Numbered from the stretch's first letter, positions 40,469 through 51,108 are shown. The stretch is 64,000 bases of DNA from Actinomycetota bacterium (GCA_009919275.1 RGCG01000002.1:1-64000), one strand, 5' to 3'. Numbers and translations: made by a program. Notes: generated from the letters alone by a model not told the origin.

Positions 40469-41214
40469 CGCGATGCCCCAACCGGCGATGCGATGTCGGC
40501 CCGACTGCGGGCGTAAACGACGAAGCTCTTGCCGAGCACCGGACTCAGCACTTTTTCGACGACCTTCATCCCACGGGGCTGGTTGATGATGTCCCATTCG
40601 AGGAAGCGCCGGTAAGCCGTGACGGCTCGGTGTGATTCGTTTCGCGGTCCGACCGCACACCGCAACCACCAGTAGGGACTGTGCAATGCGTGTGCATGGT
40701 GCTGGCCGACGATGTCGAAACCGGCGGTCCGCAATTTTGCCTTCAGTTCGGTTGCCGAGTAGATGCGGACGTGGCCCCCGGGGGATTTCGGCGCGTGGTA
40801 TTCATCGGACAGCATCCAGTTGATCTTCTCGGGAAGCCACGTCGGAACCGTGGCGGCGAGGACTCCACCGGGCTTCAAGACGCGGTGCAACTCTGCGATG
40901 GCCGCCGTGTCGGAGTCGATGTGTTCGAGCACCTCGGAGGTGACGACACGGTCGAACGTGGCATCGGCGAACGGCAGCCGCGTCGCATCACCGCGCAGGC
41001 ATGCAACGAACCGATCGGGCGCCATTTCGCCCGCCAACGCCATCGCAGCGAAGGTGTTGCGGGTGGCGACGACCTCGTCGGCTGCCCAGTCGAGAGCAAC
41101 GACACGCGCACCGAGTCGGGCGGCCTCGTAGGCATGGCGACCAAAGCCGGCCCCCGCATCGAGAAAGAGTTGACCGGGACTGAGGCCCAGCTTGTCGAAT
41201 CGAACCGTCAGCAT
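40465..41214 (-). CDS. class I SAM-dependent methyltransferase
   Basis: FLDAGAGFGRHAYEAARLGARVVALD; LHRVLKPGGVLAATVP. Confidence 0.9.
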   Translation of the reverse strand: MLTVRFDKLGLSPGQLFLDAGAGFGRHAYEAARLGARVVALDWAADEVVATRNTFAAMALAGEMAPDRFVACLRGDATRLPFADATFDRVVTSEVLEHIDSDTAAIAELHRVLKPGGVLAATVPTWLPEKINWMLSDEYHAPKSPGGHVRIYSATELKAKLRTAGFDIVGQHHAHALHSPYWWLRCAVGPRNESHRAVTAYRRFLEWDIINQPRGMKVVEKVLSPVLGKSFVVYARSRADIASPVGASR

Positions 41215-42491
41215 CAACGTCTCCGTGCGCGATTGTGCGGCATGTCGAGAACTTCGCGGTACTGCTCGACCGTGAGTGCAGCGCAGTGACGCCAGCTCCA
41301 CCTTTCGACGACCCGCCGCCGGCCGTTCGCACCGATGCGGGCACGGAGCTCGGCATCGTCGAGCCCGCGACGCAGGGCTGCCGCGAGTGAGTCGACGTCA
41401 CCGGCCTTGCATTGCAAAACCGTGTCACCGTCGATACCGGTGACTTCTGGGAGCGCTCCACCGTCGGTGGCGACAAGGCAGATGCCGGTGCACATCGCCT
41501 CGATGGCGGGGAGGCTGAATCCTTCGTAGAGACTCGGCACCACCGCGAGTTCGGCTTCGGCGTACAACTCGACGATGCGCTCGTCGGGCACACCCGACAC
41601 AAAGTCGACGTGATCACGCAGGCCGAGAGAGTCGATGAGATCGGCGCTCTTTCCGGGTTTTGGTTTGCCGATGATCGTCAGGCGGACATCACGCTCGGTG
41701 CGCAACTTCGCCATTGCTTCGAGCAAAAAGGACAGTCCCTTCAACGCAACGTCGGCCGACGCCGTGGTGATGAGGTGGCCGGGCTTGCGAGCAACGTTGG
41801 GGATCGGACGGAAGAGGTCGGGGTCGACGCCGACCGGCACGAGACGCATGCGGTCGAGCGACACGCCCATGTCGTCGTGGATGTCCTTGATGGAGTTCTC
41901 ACTGACGACCACGATCCGGGGCATTTTCGAGGCAACCTTGCCTTGCATCTTCACGAACGAATACCAGCGGCTGATTCCGAAGCGCTTGTAACGACTCTTC
42001 GTGTGTTCGAGCTCGAGAGCACGATCGCGCGTGATGGGGTGGTGAAGCGTGACGACGGTGGGAATCATCTTTTCGATTTTCAGGATGTCGTCGCCCAGGC
42101 ATTGGTTGTCGTGCACGATGTCAAAGTCACCGACGCGGCTCTTCAGGGCGCGATAGGCGCGCATGCTGAAGGCCTTGGGTTCCCCGAAGGTTCCCTTCAA
42201 GAAAAGCGCTGCCTCGACGAAGTTCGGCCAGTTCTTCAGTTCCCAGTAGGCGGGGAATCGACCCGGATACTGGTCGTTGAAGATGTCGAGGCTCGGCAGT
42301 TGGTGAAGGGGGATGCGAGGGTCGAGAACCGGGTAGGGCTGGCCGCCGAACACCTCGACGTGGTGACCGAGATCGACGAGAGCCTTGGTGAGATGTCGGG
42401 TGTAGACGCCCTGGCCACCGACGTGGGGCTTTCCTCTGTAGGTGAGGTATGCGATGCGCAACGGCCCACTCGGGTCTGACCCCACTGTCAT
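41214..42491 (-). CDS. glycosyltransferase family 4 protein
   Basis: KPHVGGQGVYTRHLTKAL; VPSLYEGFSLPAIEAMCTGICLVATDGGALPEV. Confidence 0.95.
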   Translation of the reverse strand: MTVGSDPSGPLRIAYLTYRGKPHVGGQGVYTRHLTKALVDLGHHVEVFGGQPYPVLDPRIPLHQLPSLDIFNDQYPGRFPAYWELKNWPNFVEAALFLKGTFGEPKAFSMRAYRALKSRVGDFDIVHDNQCLGDDILKIEKMIPTVVTLHHPITRDRALELEHTKSRYKRFGISRWYSFVKMQGKVASKMPRIVVVSENSIKDIHDDMGVSLDRMRLVPVGVDPDLFRPIPNVARKPGHLITTASADVALKGLSFLLEAMAKLRTERDVRLTIIGKPKPGKSADLIDSLGLRDHVDFVSGVPDERIVELYAEAELAVVPSLYEGFSLPAIEAMCTGICLVATDGGALPEVTGIDGDTVLQCKAGDVDSLAAALRRGLDDAELRARIGANGRRRVVERWSWRHCAALTVEQYREVLDMPHNRARRR

Positions 42492-42533
42492 AGAGCGGTC
42501 AGGCTACCGCCCGGTAGGCGACCTGCTCGTGGG

Positions 42534-43779
42534 TCACTTCGTGCGTGTTTTCGCCGGCTCTCTGTCATCGAACCGACGCATGAGCAGGTAGGCAAACGCG
42601 CCAAGCATGACGAGGACAATCGGCATGTCGCCGAGGCGTGAATACCAGGTGCGCCCGGTGCGCAGCGGCACGTCGGCGATGATGACCGCGTCGTCGCCAA
42701 TGCGCGTTCGCGAGACGACGTCTCCTGCATTACTAATGAAGCCCGAGAAGCCGGTCGGCGCCGCCTGGACAACGAATCGCGCCGACTCAATGGCGCGAAC
42801 CCGCGACGACGCGAGTTGCTGTGTCTGCAGAATCGTGCCGCGGTACGAGGATCCGTTCGTCGGGTTGATGACGATTGAGGCGCCGTCCTCGACTCCCTCG
42901 TTGACGCGACCCGCAAAGAAGATCTCCCACGAGATCGCCGTTGCGACACGCACTTCATCGATGGCATCGCCGCTGATGGTGGCCTTGTCGAGCGGAACGG
43001 TGAGTAGTCCCCTCGACGTGCCGGAAACTGCATCGGTGGGCACTTGATCAACCGGTGCACCAATCGCGCGCAGGACCCCGCGCATCGGGATGTACTCGCC
43101 AAACGGGACACGGCGCACCTTGTCGTATTGATCGCCGATCGACCCGTCGGGCATCACGACGACTTGGCGGTTCGTGAAACGACCCGGGCCGGCGTCTTGT
43201 GTGACTCCGACAAGGAACGGAACGTCGAGTCGCCCAGCCTCAGCGGCGATTTCTGCGTACTCCGGAGAAACTGCGAAGTCTGCGACGTCGATGACGTTTT
43301 CGGGCCAAACCACGAGGTCGACCTTGTCCGACGACACCGATGACCCTGACGAGCGGGACAACGGGACTCTGCGCCTGGGAGATTCCGAGCGACGCAAGCG
43401 GCACACCACCGAACGGCCACGAGAATCGGAGTGCTTCGACGAGGCCGTGCGAAAGCGGTTGCATCACGGCGTGGCGATCGGTGCGCCAAATGACAGCCTC
43501 GGCCAGGCCGTGAAGCAGTGCAAAAAGGATGCAGGCGATGATCCAACCCGGTGCCGAGATGAACCACATCCATGCAGTCGCGGGCAAAAGCCAGCCCAAC
43601 ACGAAAATGGTTGCCAGTGCGAATGCACCACGGCGTGTCTCTGCCTTGCGGCTGATCGTGTGGAACCACGCGAGGCCGAGAAATGCGAGGGGCCACCAAC
43701 CCCACGGGGGCATCGACGCGGCGACAATGAGCCCCGCCGCGAGTGATCGTGTGCCGGCGGGCGCGATGCGACGTGTCAC
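42534..43779 (-). pseudogene. lnt: apolipoprotein N-acyltransferase, disrupted
   Basis: N-terminal TM domain (frame ending GISQAQSPVVPLVRVIGVVG) and nitrilase domain (DLVVWPENVID..., DKVRRVPFGEYIP) lie in different frames with about 100 aa missing. Catalytic Cys position reads Ser (AISWEIFF). Confidence 0.82.
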
Positions 43780-44339
43780 TGGCCGCCGGAGGTTCTCTGC
43801 GAGATCAGCTTTGCGAAGACGACGTATCTGTAGGCAATTGAGTGCGGAGGATGGCAAGCAAAGATTGTGAGCGTCGCTGTGCGTGTTGGCCGCGTGATCC
43901 ACATTGCATCGGGTCGCACCACCTGGCGCTTCGTGATCCGGTACTCGAGAACGCTTTGCTTCTTCCCGGTCGTGGTGACGTAGATGAGGTCGCCGATTGC
44001 CAATTTGTCGATGTCGCGCATCGGGGCGCCGTGGCTGGTTCGGTGGCCGGCGATCACTGCGTTGCCGGGGCGGCCCGGTAGCGAGGTTCCCGGCCACAAG
44101 CCGAGCCCGCGCGACAGAGCGTCGTCATGGATGCCGTAAAGAAGAGGAACGTTCACACCGATCGAGGGGATGTTCACGACGGCCACACTGCGCCCGAGCC
44201 GCGGAACCGCGGTTGCGGTTCCAGCGGCTCGAGTGGCGAGCGTTGGCGTGGGCGCGAAGGCGACTGCCGATGTCGCCAGTGCCGCCGATGTTGCCAAAAA
44301 CAAGGCGAGCCACACCAGCCGGGGTTGGGAACGACGCAC
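43776..44339 (-). CDS. sortase family protein (class E-like)
   Basis: AVIAGHRTSHGAPMRDID and TLTIFACHPPHSIAYRYVV catalytic His/Cys/Arg motifs. Confidence 0.9.
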   Translation of the reverse strand: MRRSQPRLVWLALFLATSAALATSAVAFAPTPTLATRAAGTATAVPRLGRSVAVVNIPSIGVNVPLLYGIHDDALSRGLGLWPGTSLPGRPGNAVIAGHRTSHGAPMRDIDKLAIGDLIYVTTTGKKQSVLEYRITKRQVVRPDAMWITRPTRTATLTIFACHPPHSIAYRYVVFAKLISQRTSGGQ

Positions 44340-44366
44340 GGGTCAATTGTGGCAAGAACGGCGGTC

Positions 44367-45764
44367 TCAGCGGGCGGAAATCTCGTCGATGATTCGCATC
44401 GCAACGTCGTTTGCCTGCTGAATGCAAGCCGGTATCCCGATTCCACGGTAACTGGCGCCCGCAAGGTGGGCGGTTGGAAGTTCGACGGCGAGGTGTGCTT
44501 CGACATGAGCCACCCGGTCGAAGTGTTGCGGGCGGTACTGCGGGAAACTCTCGACCCACCTCGTGACTCGGACCGCACTCGGGTTGAGGTCGACTCCGAG
44601 GTGCATTTTCAGGTCGGCAAGTGTGAACGACTGAAGCTCGTCGTCGGAGTGGTGGTGCAACGGCATGCCGTCCCGACCGAGGGACACACGAAGCACTGCC
44701 GTCGAGTCGCTGTCGAGGTGCGCCCACTTTTGAGAGGCGAACGAGACGGCGGTGACGAAGCGCTGCACGGGTTTGGGAACGAGATAGCCACTGCCGACGG
44801 CGGCTCGGGGGAGGCTGCGCTTCGGTACTGCGAGGGTCACCATGACAACCGACGCGTGTTCCCACTCGCGAAGGAGGCGGCCGGCATTCGGTGCGGTCGC
44901 CGCAAGCCATTCCCCGGTATGGCGCGCAGGACCGGCGAGTACGACATGGTCACAGTGGTGTGAGCCTGATGATGTTTGCACCACGACGCCGGTCGCGGTG
45001 CGTTCGACAGAAGTGACGCGTTCGTTCGTCAGCACTGTCGCACCGAGTCGCGTGACGGCATCGAGAGTGGCATCGACGAGTTGTTGCATGCCCCCGATCG
45101 GTGCCGCGAACACGGGGGTTTCGGTCCCGTGGGCTGCGGGTTTCGGCCGCTTTCGCGCCGAGATGATGAGGCTGCGTCCTTCCGTTGCGAGCTCCGACAA
45201 CTGTGGCATGCCGCGCAGGGAGAAGTTGTCGGTGTCTGCCGCATAGATGCTGCCCACCAACGGATCGATGAGCATTTCGTGAACCTCGTTGCCGAGACGT
45301 TTGCGCATGTATGCGCCGAGACAGTCGTTGTCGATCGACGTGCGGGGCACCAGCGGCTCGAGACCCGCGCGGATCTTTCCGCGTGCCGACAGAAGACGCG
45401 AACGGCCAAGTGGCGCAAGTCGCGTGGGCACGCCGAGGAGGAGACTTTCGGGGAGCGGGTGGAGGCGGCCCCGCCATACCGATGCCTGCGCCACCGCGGG
45501 TGAGGTGAGCACGTCGCCGAGACCAACCGCATGCGCCAGGTCTCGCGCCGAGGGTACGCGCAGCAGGAACGCGTCAGCAGCTTCGTCAACGGCGGGGAGT
45601 CCGGCGAAGGGCGTCGTGCGGATGAGACCACCGATGCGATCACTTGCCTCGAGAAGCGTGACCTTGATGGTTGGATCAAGGGTCAACAGCCGGTGTGCGC
45701 AAGCCAAACCGGTGATGCCCGCGCCGACAACGACGACGTGGACGGGTGGTGACCCGGTGCTCAA
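44367..45764 (-). CDS. hemG: protoporphyrinogen/coproporphyrinogen oxidase
   Basis: HVVVVGAGITGLACAHRL FAD motif; GGLIRT; adjacent to hemH and hemE. Confidence 0.92.
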   Translation of the reverse strand: MSTGSPPVHVVVVGAGITGLACAHRLLTLDPTIKVTLLEASDRIGGLIRTTPFAGLPAVDEAADAFLLRVPSARDLAHAVGLGDVLTSPAVAQASVWRGRLHPLPESLLLGVPTRLAPLGRSRLLSARGKIRAGLEPLVPRTSIDNDCLGAYMRKRLGNEVHEMLIDPLVGSIYAADTDNFSLRGMPQLSELATEGRSLIISARKRPKPAAHGTETPVFAAPIGGMQQLVDATLDAVTRLGATVLTNERVTSVERTATGVVVQTSSGSHHCDHVVLAGPARHTGEWLAATAPNAGRLLREWEHASVVMVTLAVPKRSLPRAAVGSGYLVPKPVQRFVTAVSFASQKWAHLDSDSTAVLRVSLGRDGMPLHHHSDDELQSFTLADLKMHLGVDLNPSAVRVTRWVESFPQYRPQHFDRVAHVEAHLAVELPTAHLAGASYRGIGIPACIQQANDVAMRIIDEISAR

Positions 45765-46672
45765 CCCGCTGCCTCGATAATGCGCCGCGCGAGTGCGGCC
45801 ATCACCTCGGGGTTGTCGTTCACACAGGTTGTGCGGTCAAAGACGAGACCGCGTGCCTCGGCGTGCTTCTTCGCTTCGATGTCGAGGTCGAACAGAACCT
45901 CGAGGTGGTCGGCAACGAAACCACACGCGCACACGAGTACACCCCCCGGCGGGTTCTCCGAGGCCGCGAGTGCGTCGATTGCGTCGAGCACATCGGGGCC
46001 GATCCACGGTTCGGGAGTTCGTCCTGCCGACTGCCATGCGATTGCCCACTGTTCACCCTCACGCAAACCAACCGCTTCCGCCACGGCGACCGCCGTCGCG
46101 CGCAGTTCTTGCGGGTAGGGGTCACCTGCATCGATGATGCGTTGGGGTAACGAATGGGCAGTGAACAAGACCTTGGTCTTCGGGGGCATTTTCGCGAGGC
46201 GTGACCGCATGTCATCCGCGAGGAAGGTGATGAAGGCCGGCTCGGTTGCCCACGAGTCGATGCCAATGACTTCGATGCCGTTCGGCTCCGCCGCAGTTGT
46301 CGCGCGGCCAACGTATTGGCCGATGCTGTAGCTCGAGTAGTGCGGGGCAAGGACCAGGCCAACGATCTTTTCGACTCCGACGTTGGCGACGTTGGCGACG
46401 GCCTCTTCGATCATTGGATGCGCGTGCTTCAGCCCGAGCGTGACGCGAAAGCGTCCCGGTTGAAATGAATCGAGGGCATGTTGCACCGCGTCGCGTTGCG
46501 CTTCGGTGAGTGCCGCCAACGGAGACAACCCGCCGATGGCCTCGTAACGTCCCGTCAGTTCGGCGAGCAACTCGTCGGTCGGCGGACGACCGCGCCGGAT
46601 GTCGGTGTAGTACGGGAGGATTTCTTCGCGGCTGCGCGGCGTGCCGTAGGCCATGAGAACGACGGAAATCAT
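45761..46672 (-). CDS. hemH: ferrochelatase
   Basis: LMAYGTPRSREEILPYYTDIRRGR; FTAHSLPQRI; start MISVVLMAYG. Confidence 0.94.
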   Translation of the reverse strand: MISVVLMAYGTPRSREEILPYYTDIRRGRPPTDELLAELTGRYEAIGGLSPLAALTEAQRDAVQHALDSFQPGRFRVTLGLKHAHPMIEEAVANVANVGVEKIVGLVLAPHYSSYSIGQYVGRATTAAEPNGIEVIGIDSWATEPAFITFLADDMRSRLAKMPPKTKVLFTAHSLPQRIIDAGDPYPQELRATAVAVAEAVGLREGEQWAIAWQSAGRTPEPWIGPDVLDAIDALAASENPPGGVLVCACGFVADHLEVLFDLDIEAKKHAEARGLVFDRTTCVNDNPEVMAALARRIIEAAG

Positions 46673-47709
46673 CGGCGGGTCCTTTCGTGAACATGTTGCA
46701 CCACGGCGAGAAGAACATCGGGATCGCACTGTGGTGTGACACCGTGGCCGAGGTTGAAGATGTGTCCAGCGTGTCCGCCGTTCGCTGCGAGGACTTCATC
46801 GGCCGCGGCAATGGCATGATCGCGTCCCGCGAGTACCGCCGCCGGGTCGAGGTTTCCCTGGAGAATGACGTCGGGCCCGATTCGTCGACGCACCTCGTTC
46901 AGCGCAACGGTGTGGTCGACACCGAGTACAGCGGCCCCCGCGTCGTTCATGGCCTCGAGCAAATGTGAACAGCCGACCCCGAAGTGGATTCCTGCAACGT
47001 CGGGGTGCAAGCGACGAAGTTCGGCGAAGAGTGCGCGGGTGTGGGGGAGAACCGCCCGGCGATACGTGTCGATGTCGAGAGCGCCGATCCAACTGTCGAA
47101 AATCTGGAATGCCTGTGCGCCGTGCACGATCTGCCGGTCGACGAGTTCGACGGCGTGTTGTGTGAGGCGCTCCATCGTGTCGCCCCACAGGACGGGTTCG
47201 TCGCGCATCATTGCGAGGGTGTGTTCGTAGGTGCGGCTGGGACGACCCTCGATGAGATAGCTCGCAACCGTGAAGGGTGCCCCTGCGAAGCCGAGCAGTG
47301 GCACGTCGAGTTGTCGTACGAGGATGTCGATCGTCTCCATGACGTAGCCCATGTCGGTTTCCGCATCAAGCGGACGAAGACGAGCAAGGTCGGCGGCGCG
47401 TCGCAACGGTGCTTCGGCAACCGGCCCCGTTCCCGGTGCTACATCGATGCCGAATCCAACCGCGTGTGACGAGACGACGATGTCGCTGTACAGAACCGCG
47501 GCATCGACCCCGTAGCGACGAACGGGCTGCAGCGTGAACTCGGCTGCGAGGTCGGGCTTCTTGATGGCATCGAGGATGCTGCCCTCGCCACGCAGAGCGC
47601 GGTATTCGGGCAGGCTGCGCCCCGCCTGACGCATGAACCACACGGGTGTATGTGTTGCGGGCAGACCGTTGGCCGCAAGAAGAAAGGCCGAGTCGGTGGG
47701 GGCAGCCAC
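46669..47709 (-). CDS. hemE: uroporphyrinogen decarboxylase
   Basis: PVWFMRQAGRSLPEYRALR; GFAGAPFTVASYLIEG. Confidence 0.96.
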   Translation of the reverse strand: MAAPTDSAFLLAANGLPATHTPVWFMRQAGRSLPEYRALRGEGSILDAIKKPDLAAEFTLQPVRRYGVDAAVLYSDIVVSSHAVGFGIDVAPGTGPVAEAPLRRAADLARLRPLDAETDMGYVMETIDILVRQLDVPLLGFAGAPFTVASYLIEGRPSRTYEHTLAMMRDEPVLWGDTMERLTQHAVELVDRQIVHGAQAFQIFDSWIGALDIDTYRRAVLPHTRALFAELRRLHPDVAGIHFGVGCSHLLEAMNDAGAAVLGVDHTVALNEVRRRIGPDVILQGNLDPAAVLAGRDHAIAAADEVLAANGGHAGHIFNLGHGVTPQCDPDVLLAVVQHVHERTRR

Positions 47710-47742
47710 GTGCGGCAGGCTACCGCTGCACGAAGTTTTCGG

Positions 47743-48633
47743 CTAACGGGAGCGGGCCCGCAGGAGCGCCTCGACACGTGCGATGCGCGTGCGAGCCGGC
47801 GGATGTGACGAGAAGATCCGCTCGTGTCGACTGCGTCCGATTGCACTTGGATCGCGGGCCGCAACATGGGTGAGCGCGCGTGACAGCTGTCGCCCAAAGC
47901 CGAGCTCAACGACGCGTTTGTCCGCATTGAATTCCGCATCACGACCGACAAGGTCGTTCAGTCTCTGCGCGAAAACGAGCGTCGACCCGAACATCCACGA
48001 AAACGCGGTGAGCATTGTTCGCACGGCACCGGCGACATAAGGAACGACACCTGACATTCCCTCGGCGCGGCGCACCGATGCATCGGCGAACCGTCGCAAC
48101 CACTCACCGATCTGGTTGAACAGCAGCACAGGAAGACTGAACCACTGGGCAAACGAGAGGGCGACCGTGTGGGCGCCGAGGTGGTGACTGAACTCGTGTG
48201 CGACAACACCGATGAGTTCATCTTCGTCGAGCTTTGCGAGGGCGAAGGAACTGACGACGAGAATGTGGCCTCCACAAGCAAAGGCGTTCAGATCATCGCT
48301 GTCCTCGACCGCCAGCAGGAACCGCCGACGCGGTGTTCCCGCGGCGGCGAGAACCATGCGTGCCGCGACGGCGAGTCGACGTTCTTCGTCACGTTGAGGA
48401 GTTCTGACTCCGAGAAGTCGCAAGACGAAGAGTTGTTGTGTGATCGGAACGAACATGACAACCGACGCGAGAACGGCAATGGCAATGAACATCGGGTAGT
48501 TGATGTCGAACGGAAGTGAAACGACGAGCCAGATCAGTGACACCGCGACGAGCCAAGCAGGGAGTAGTGCGACAACGGGCAGGACCGCGGTGAAAGCGGC
48601 TGCGTCGACAGTTCGTTTTTTCCGCCGCGCCAC
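47743..48633 (-). CDS. M48 family (HtpX-like) metallopeptidase
   Basis: GVVAHEFSHHLGAHT (HExxH). Start placed at the GTG 7 nt downstream of TAGCCT; the track start is 48654. Confidence 0.88.
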   Translation of the reverse strand: MARRKKRTVDAAAFTAVLPVVALLPAWLVAVSLIWLVVSLPFDINYPMFIAIAVLASVVMFVPITQQLFVLRLLGVRTPQRDEERRLAVAARMVLAAAGTPRRRFLLAVEDSDDLNAFACGGHILVVSSFALAKLDEDELIGVVAHEFSHHLGAHTVALSFAQWFSLPVLLFNQIGEWLRRFADASVRRAEGMSGVVPYVAGAVRTMLTAFSWMFGSTLVFAQRLNDLVGRDAEFNADKRVVELGFGRQLSRALTHVAARDPSAIGRSRHERIFSSHPPARTRIARVEALLRARSR

Positions 48634-48672
48634 GCGACCGAGGCTAGACACCACCGCGTCTACACTGAGTGA

Positions 48673-49437
48673 ATGAGCGAGTCACAGGTCATGGATGGTG
48701 CGGAAGCGTGGTCCCACGAGGGAACGGTCGACGCCGGAGTGGTCGTGGTGCACGGATTCACCGGAAACCCAGGCTCGATGCGCGGTCTCGCCGAGGCATG
48801 CGCAGCAGCGGGTCTGCATGTCGAGATGCCGCGACTGGCAGGTCACGGAACATGCGTCGACGACATGCTCCCGACGAGGTGGGTCGACTGGTGCCGCGAC
48901 GCTGATGCCGCGTATGCGCGATTGTCCTCGCGCACCAAGAACGTCGTCGTCATGGGTCTGTCGATGGGTGGATCGCTCACGTTGTGGCTCGCAGCCGAGC
49001 ACCCCGAAACAAAGGGGATCGTGTGCGTGAACCCGGCGACTTTCCCTCTGCCCGACGAGATGATGTCGGCAATTCGCGGAATTCTCGAAGGCGGCACCGA
49101 GGTCATTCCGGGGATCGGCAGCGACATCGCTGATCCCGAGGTCACCGAGAACGCCTATCCGGGCACACCGGTGAGGCCCCTTCTGTCCTTCATGGACGAG
49201 GGCTTGGTGCCGCTGTCACGGCGCTACGCCACCACCCGGGTGCCACTCCTTCTCTATACGTCGGCGAACGACCACGTCGTCGACCCGGCCCAAAGCGACC
49301 GGTTGGCCGAGGTCTACGGAGGGACGGTCGAACGGGTCACCCTCGAGCGCAGCTTTCACGTCGCGACCCAGGATTACGACAAGGGCGAGATTTTTGCCGG
49401 TTCGGTGGCCTTCGCACGTCGCGTCACGGGGTTCTGA
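48673..49437 (+). CDS. alpha/beta hydrolase (carboxylesterase-like)
   Basis: VVVHGFTGNPGSM; VMGLSMGGSLTLWLA nucleophile elbow. Confidence 0.92.
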   Translation: MSESQVMDGAEAWSHEGTVDAGVVVVHGFTGNPGSMRGLAEACAAAGLHVEMPRLAGHGTCVDDMLPTRWVDWCRDADAAYARLSSRTKNVVVMGLSMGGSLTLWLAAEHPETKGIVCVNPATFPLPDEMMSAIRGILEGGTEVIPGIGSDIADPEVTENAYPGTPVRPLLSFMDEGLVPLSRRYATTRVPLLLYTSANDHVVDPAQSDRLAEVYGGTVERVTLERSFHVATQDYDKGEIFAGSVAFARRVTGF

Positions 49438-49440
49438 TCG

Positions 49441-50277
49441 GTGTCACTGCTCGCAGCCATACCGAGCCCGTCGTCGAACGCGCTCGAGATCGGCCCTCTC
49501 AGACTGAATGCCTACGGGTTGATGATTGCGCTCGGCGTCATCCTCGGTGTGCGCATCGCAGGCAAGGCACTCGAGCGACGTGGCGCGGGAACCAGCGATG
49601 ATTTCGGTGCGGTCGCAATGTGGGCGGTTCCCGCGGGCGTCATTGGTGCGCGGATTTACCACGTCGTCACCGATTGGGACAGGTTCTCCGGAAACATCGG
49701 TGATGTCGTGAAGGTCTGGCAGGGAGGCCTCGGCATCTGGGGCGGCATTGCCCTTGGCGTACCCGTCGGGATGTGGGCGGCACGTCGCCGCGGACTCGAC
49801 GTAGCGGTTGTCGTCACCGTCGCCGCACCGGCGATTGCCGCGGCGCAGGCGGTTGGTCGGTGGGGGAACTGGTTCAATCAGGAACTCTTCGGAAAGCCGA
49901 CGGACCTACCTTGGGCGTTGCGCGTCAGCGATGCGAAGGCAGCCGCCGCGGGTTTCGATCCGGGAACGACTTTTCATCCGACCTACCTTTATGAGTCGCT
50001 GTGGTGTGCGGCGCTTTGCATTGCACTGCTGGCGGTCAACCGCCGTGGCTCACTCAAGCCCGGCCGCGTGTTTTGGCTCTACGCCGCGGGGTACACGCTC
50101 ATGCGTTTCTTCATCGAGGGATTGCGTATCGACCGTGCCCACGAAGCCGGCGGGTTGCGGCTGAACCAATGGGTGTCGCTGGTGGTGTTCGTCGTCTCCG
50201 TCGCGCTTTTCGCGGTTCAGGTTCGGGCCGATCGTCGACACGGGTCTAGCGTGGCGATCCATGAGCCCCAGCAGTAG
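49441..50277 (+). CDS. lgt: prolipoprotein diacylglyceryl transferase
   Basis: LRLNAYGLMIALGV; AVGRWGNWFNQELFGKPTDLPW; FHPTYLYESLW. Confidence 0.96.
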   Translation: MSLLAAIPSPSSNALEIGPLRLNAYGLMIALGVILGVRIAGKALERRGAGTSDDFGAVAMWAVPAGVIGARIYHVVTDWDRFSGNIGDVVKVWQGGLGIWGGIALGVPVGMWAARRRGLDVAVVVTVAAPAIAAAQAVGRWGNWFNQELFGKPTDLPWALRVSDAKAAAAGFDPGTTFHPTYLYESLWCAALCIALLAVNRRGSLKPGRVFWLYAAGYTLMRFFIEGLRIDRAHEAGGLRLNQWVSLVVFVVSVALFAVQVRADRRHGSSVAIHEPQQ

Positions 50278-51097
50278 CCCAGCTTCCGGCAGCGACGTCG
50301 TTCTCTATTCCACGCCCGCGCCGGGTGTCGCACTCTTGACCTTGAACCGGCCCGATCGGATGAATGCATGGAATGCAGATCTCTCCGCGCGCTACTTCGA
50401 GCTTCTCGAACACTGCGCGCAGAGTGACGACGTGCGTGCGATCGTGGTCACGGGGGCGGGTCGCGGATTCTGCGCGGGCGCCGACATGGATGCACTGCAG
50501 TCCATCGGCTCGTCGTCTGACGGCGGGTCGGGCGGTGCACCAAGCGCCGAGGCAGCGTCGGGTTCGCACCTCCAGTCGTTCACGACCACCGTCCCCAAGC
50601 CCGTCATTGCGGCGGTCAACGGCGCATGCGCCGGCATCGGCATGGTTCAGGCCCTCGCCTGCGACATTCGTTTTGCGGCCGCGGGCGCGAAGTTCACCAC
50701 TGCATTCGGTCGTCGCGGACTGATTGCCGAGTACGGAATGAGCTGGCTGCTCCCGCGACTCGTGGGAACCGCCAACGCACTCGACCTGCTCTTGTCCGCG
50801 CGGGTTGTGCTGGCCGAAGAGGCTCACGCGATGGGAATGGTCAACGCCGTGCTGCCCGCCGACAAGCTCGTCGACCACGCGGTCGCCTACGCCGCCGATC
50901 TCGCCGCGAATGTCTCGCCGACATCGATGGCCGTCATGAAACAACAGGTCTATGCCGACTACGGGATGACCCTCGGCGATGCCGAGCAGAAGGCGTTGCG
51001 TTTGATGAAGGAGTCGTTGCGCCGGCCGGACTTCAAGGAGGGCGTCGCCAGCTTCCTTGAAAAGCGGCCACCGAATTTCTCCCCGGTCACTCGTTAG
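50261..51097 (+). CDS. enoyl-CoA hydratase/isomerase family protein
   Basis: VVTGAGRGFCAGADM; AVNGACAGIGMVQALACDIRFAA. Confidence 0.95.
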   Translation: MSPSSSPASGSDVVLYSTPAPGVALLTLNRPDRMNAWNADLSARYFELLEHCAQSDDVRAIVVTGAGRGFCAGADMDALQSIGSSSDGGSGGAPSAEAASGSHLQSFTTTVPKPVIAAVNGACAGIGMVQALACDIRFAAAGAKFTTAFGRRGLIAEYGMSWLLPRLVGTANALDLLLSARVVLAEEAHAMGMVNAVLPADKLVDHAVAYAADLAANVSPTSMAVMKQQVYADYGMTLGDAEQKALRLMKESLRRPDFKEGVASFLEKRPPNFSPVTR

Positions 51098-51108
51098 CAT
51101 CTGACGCC

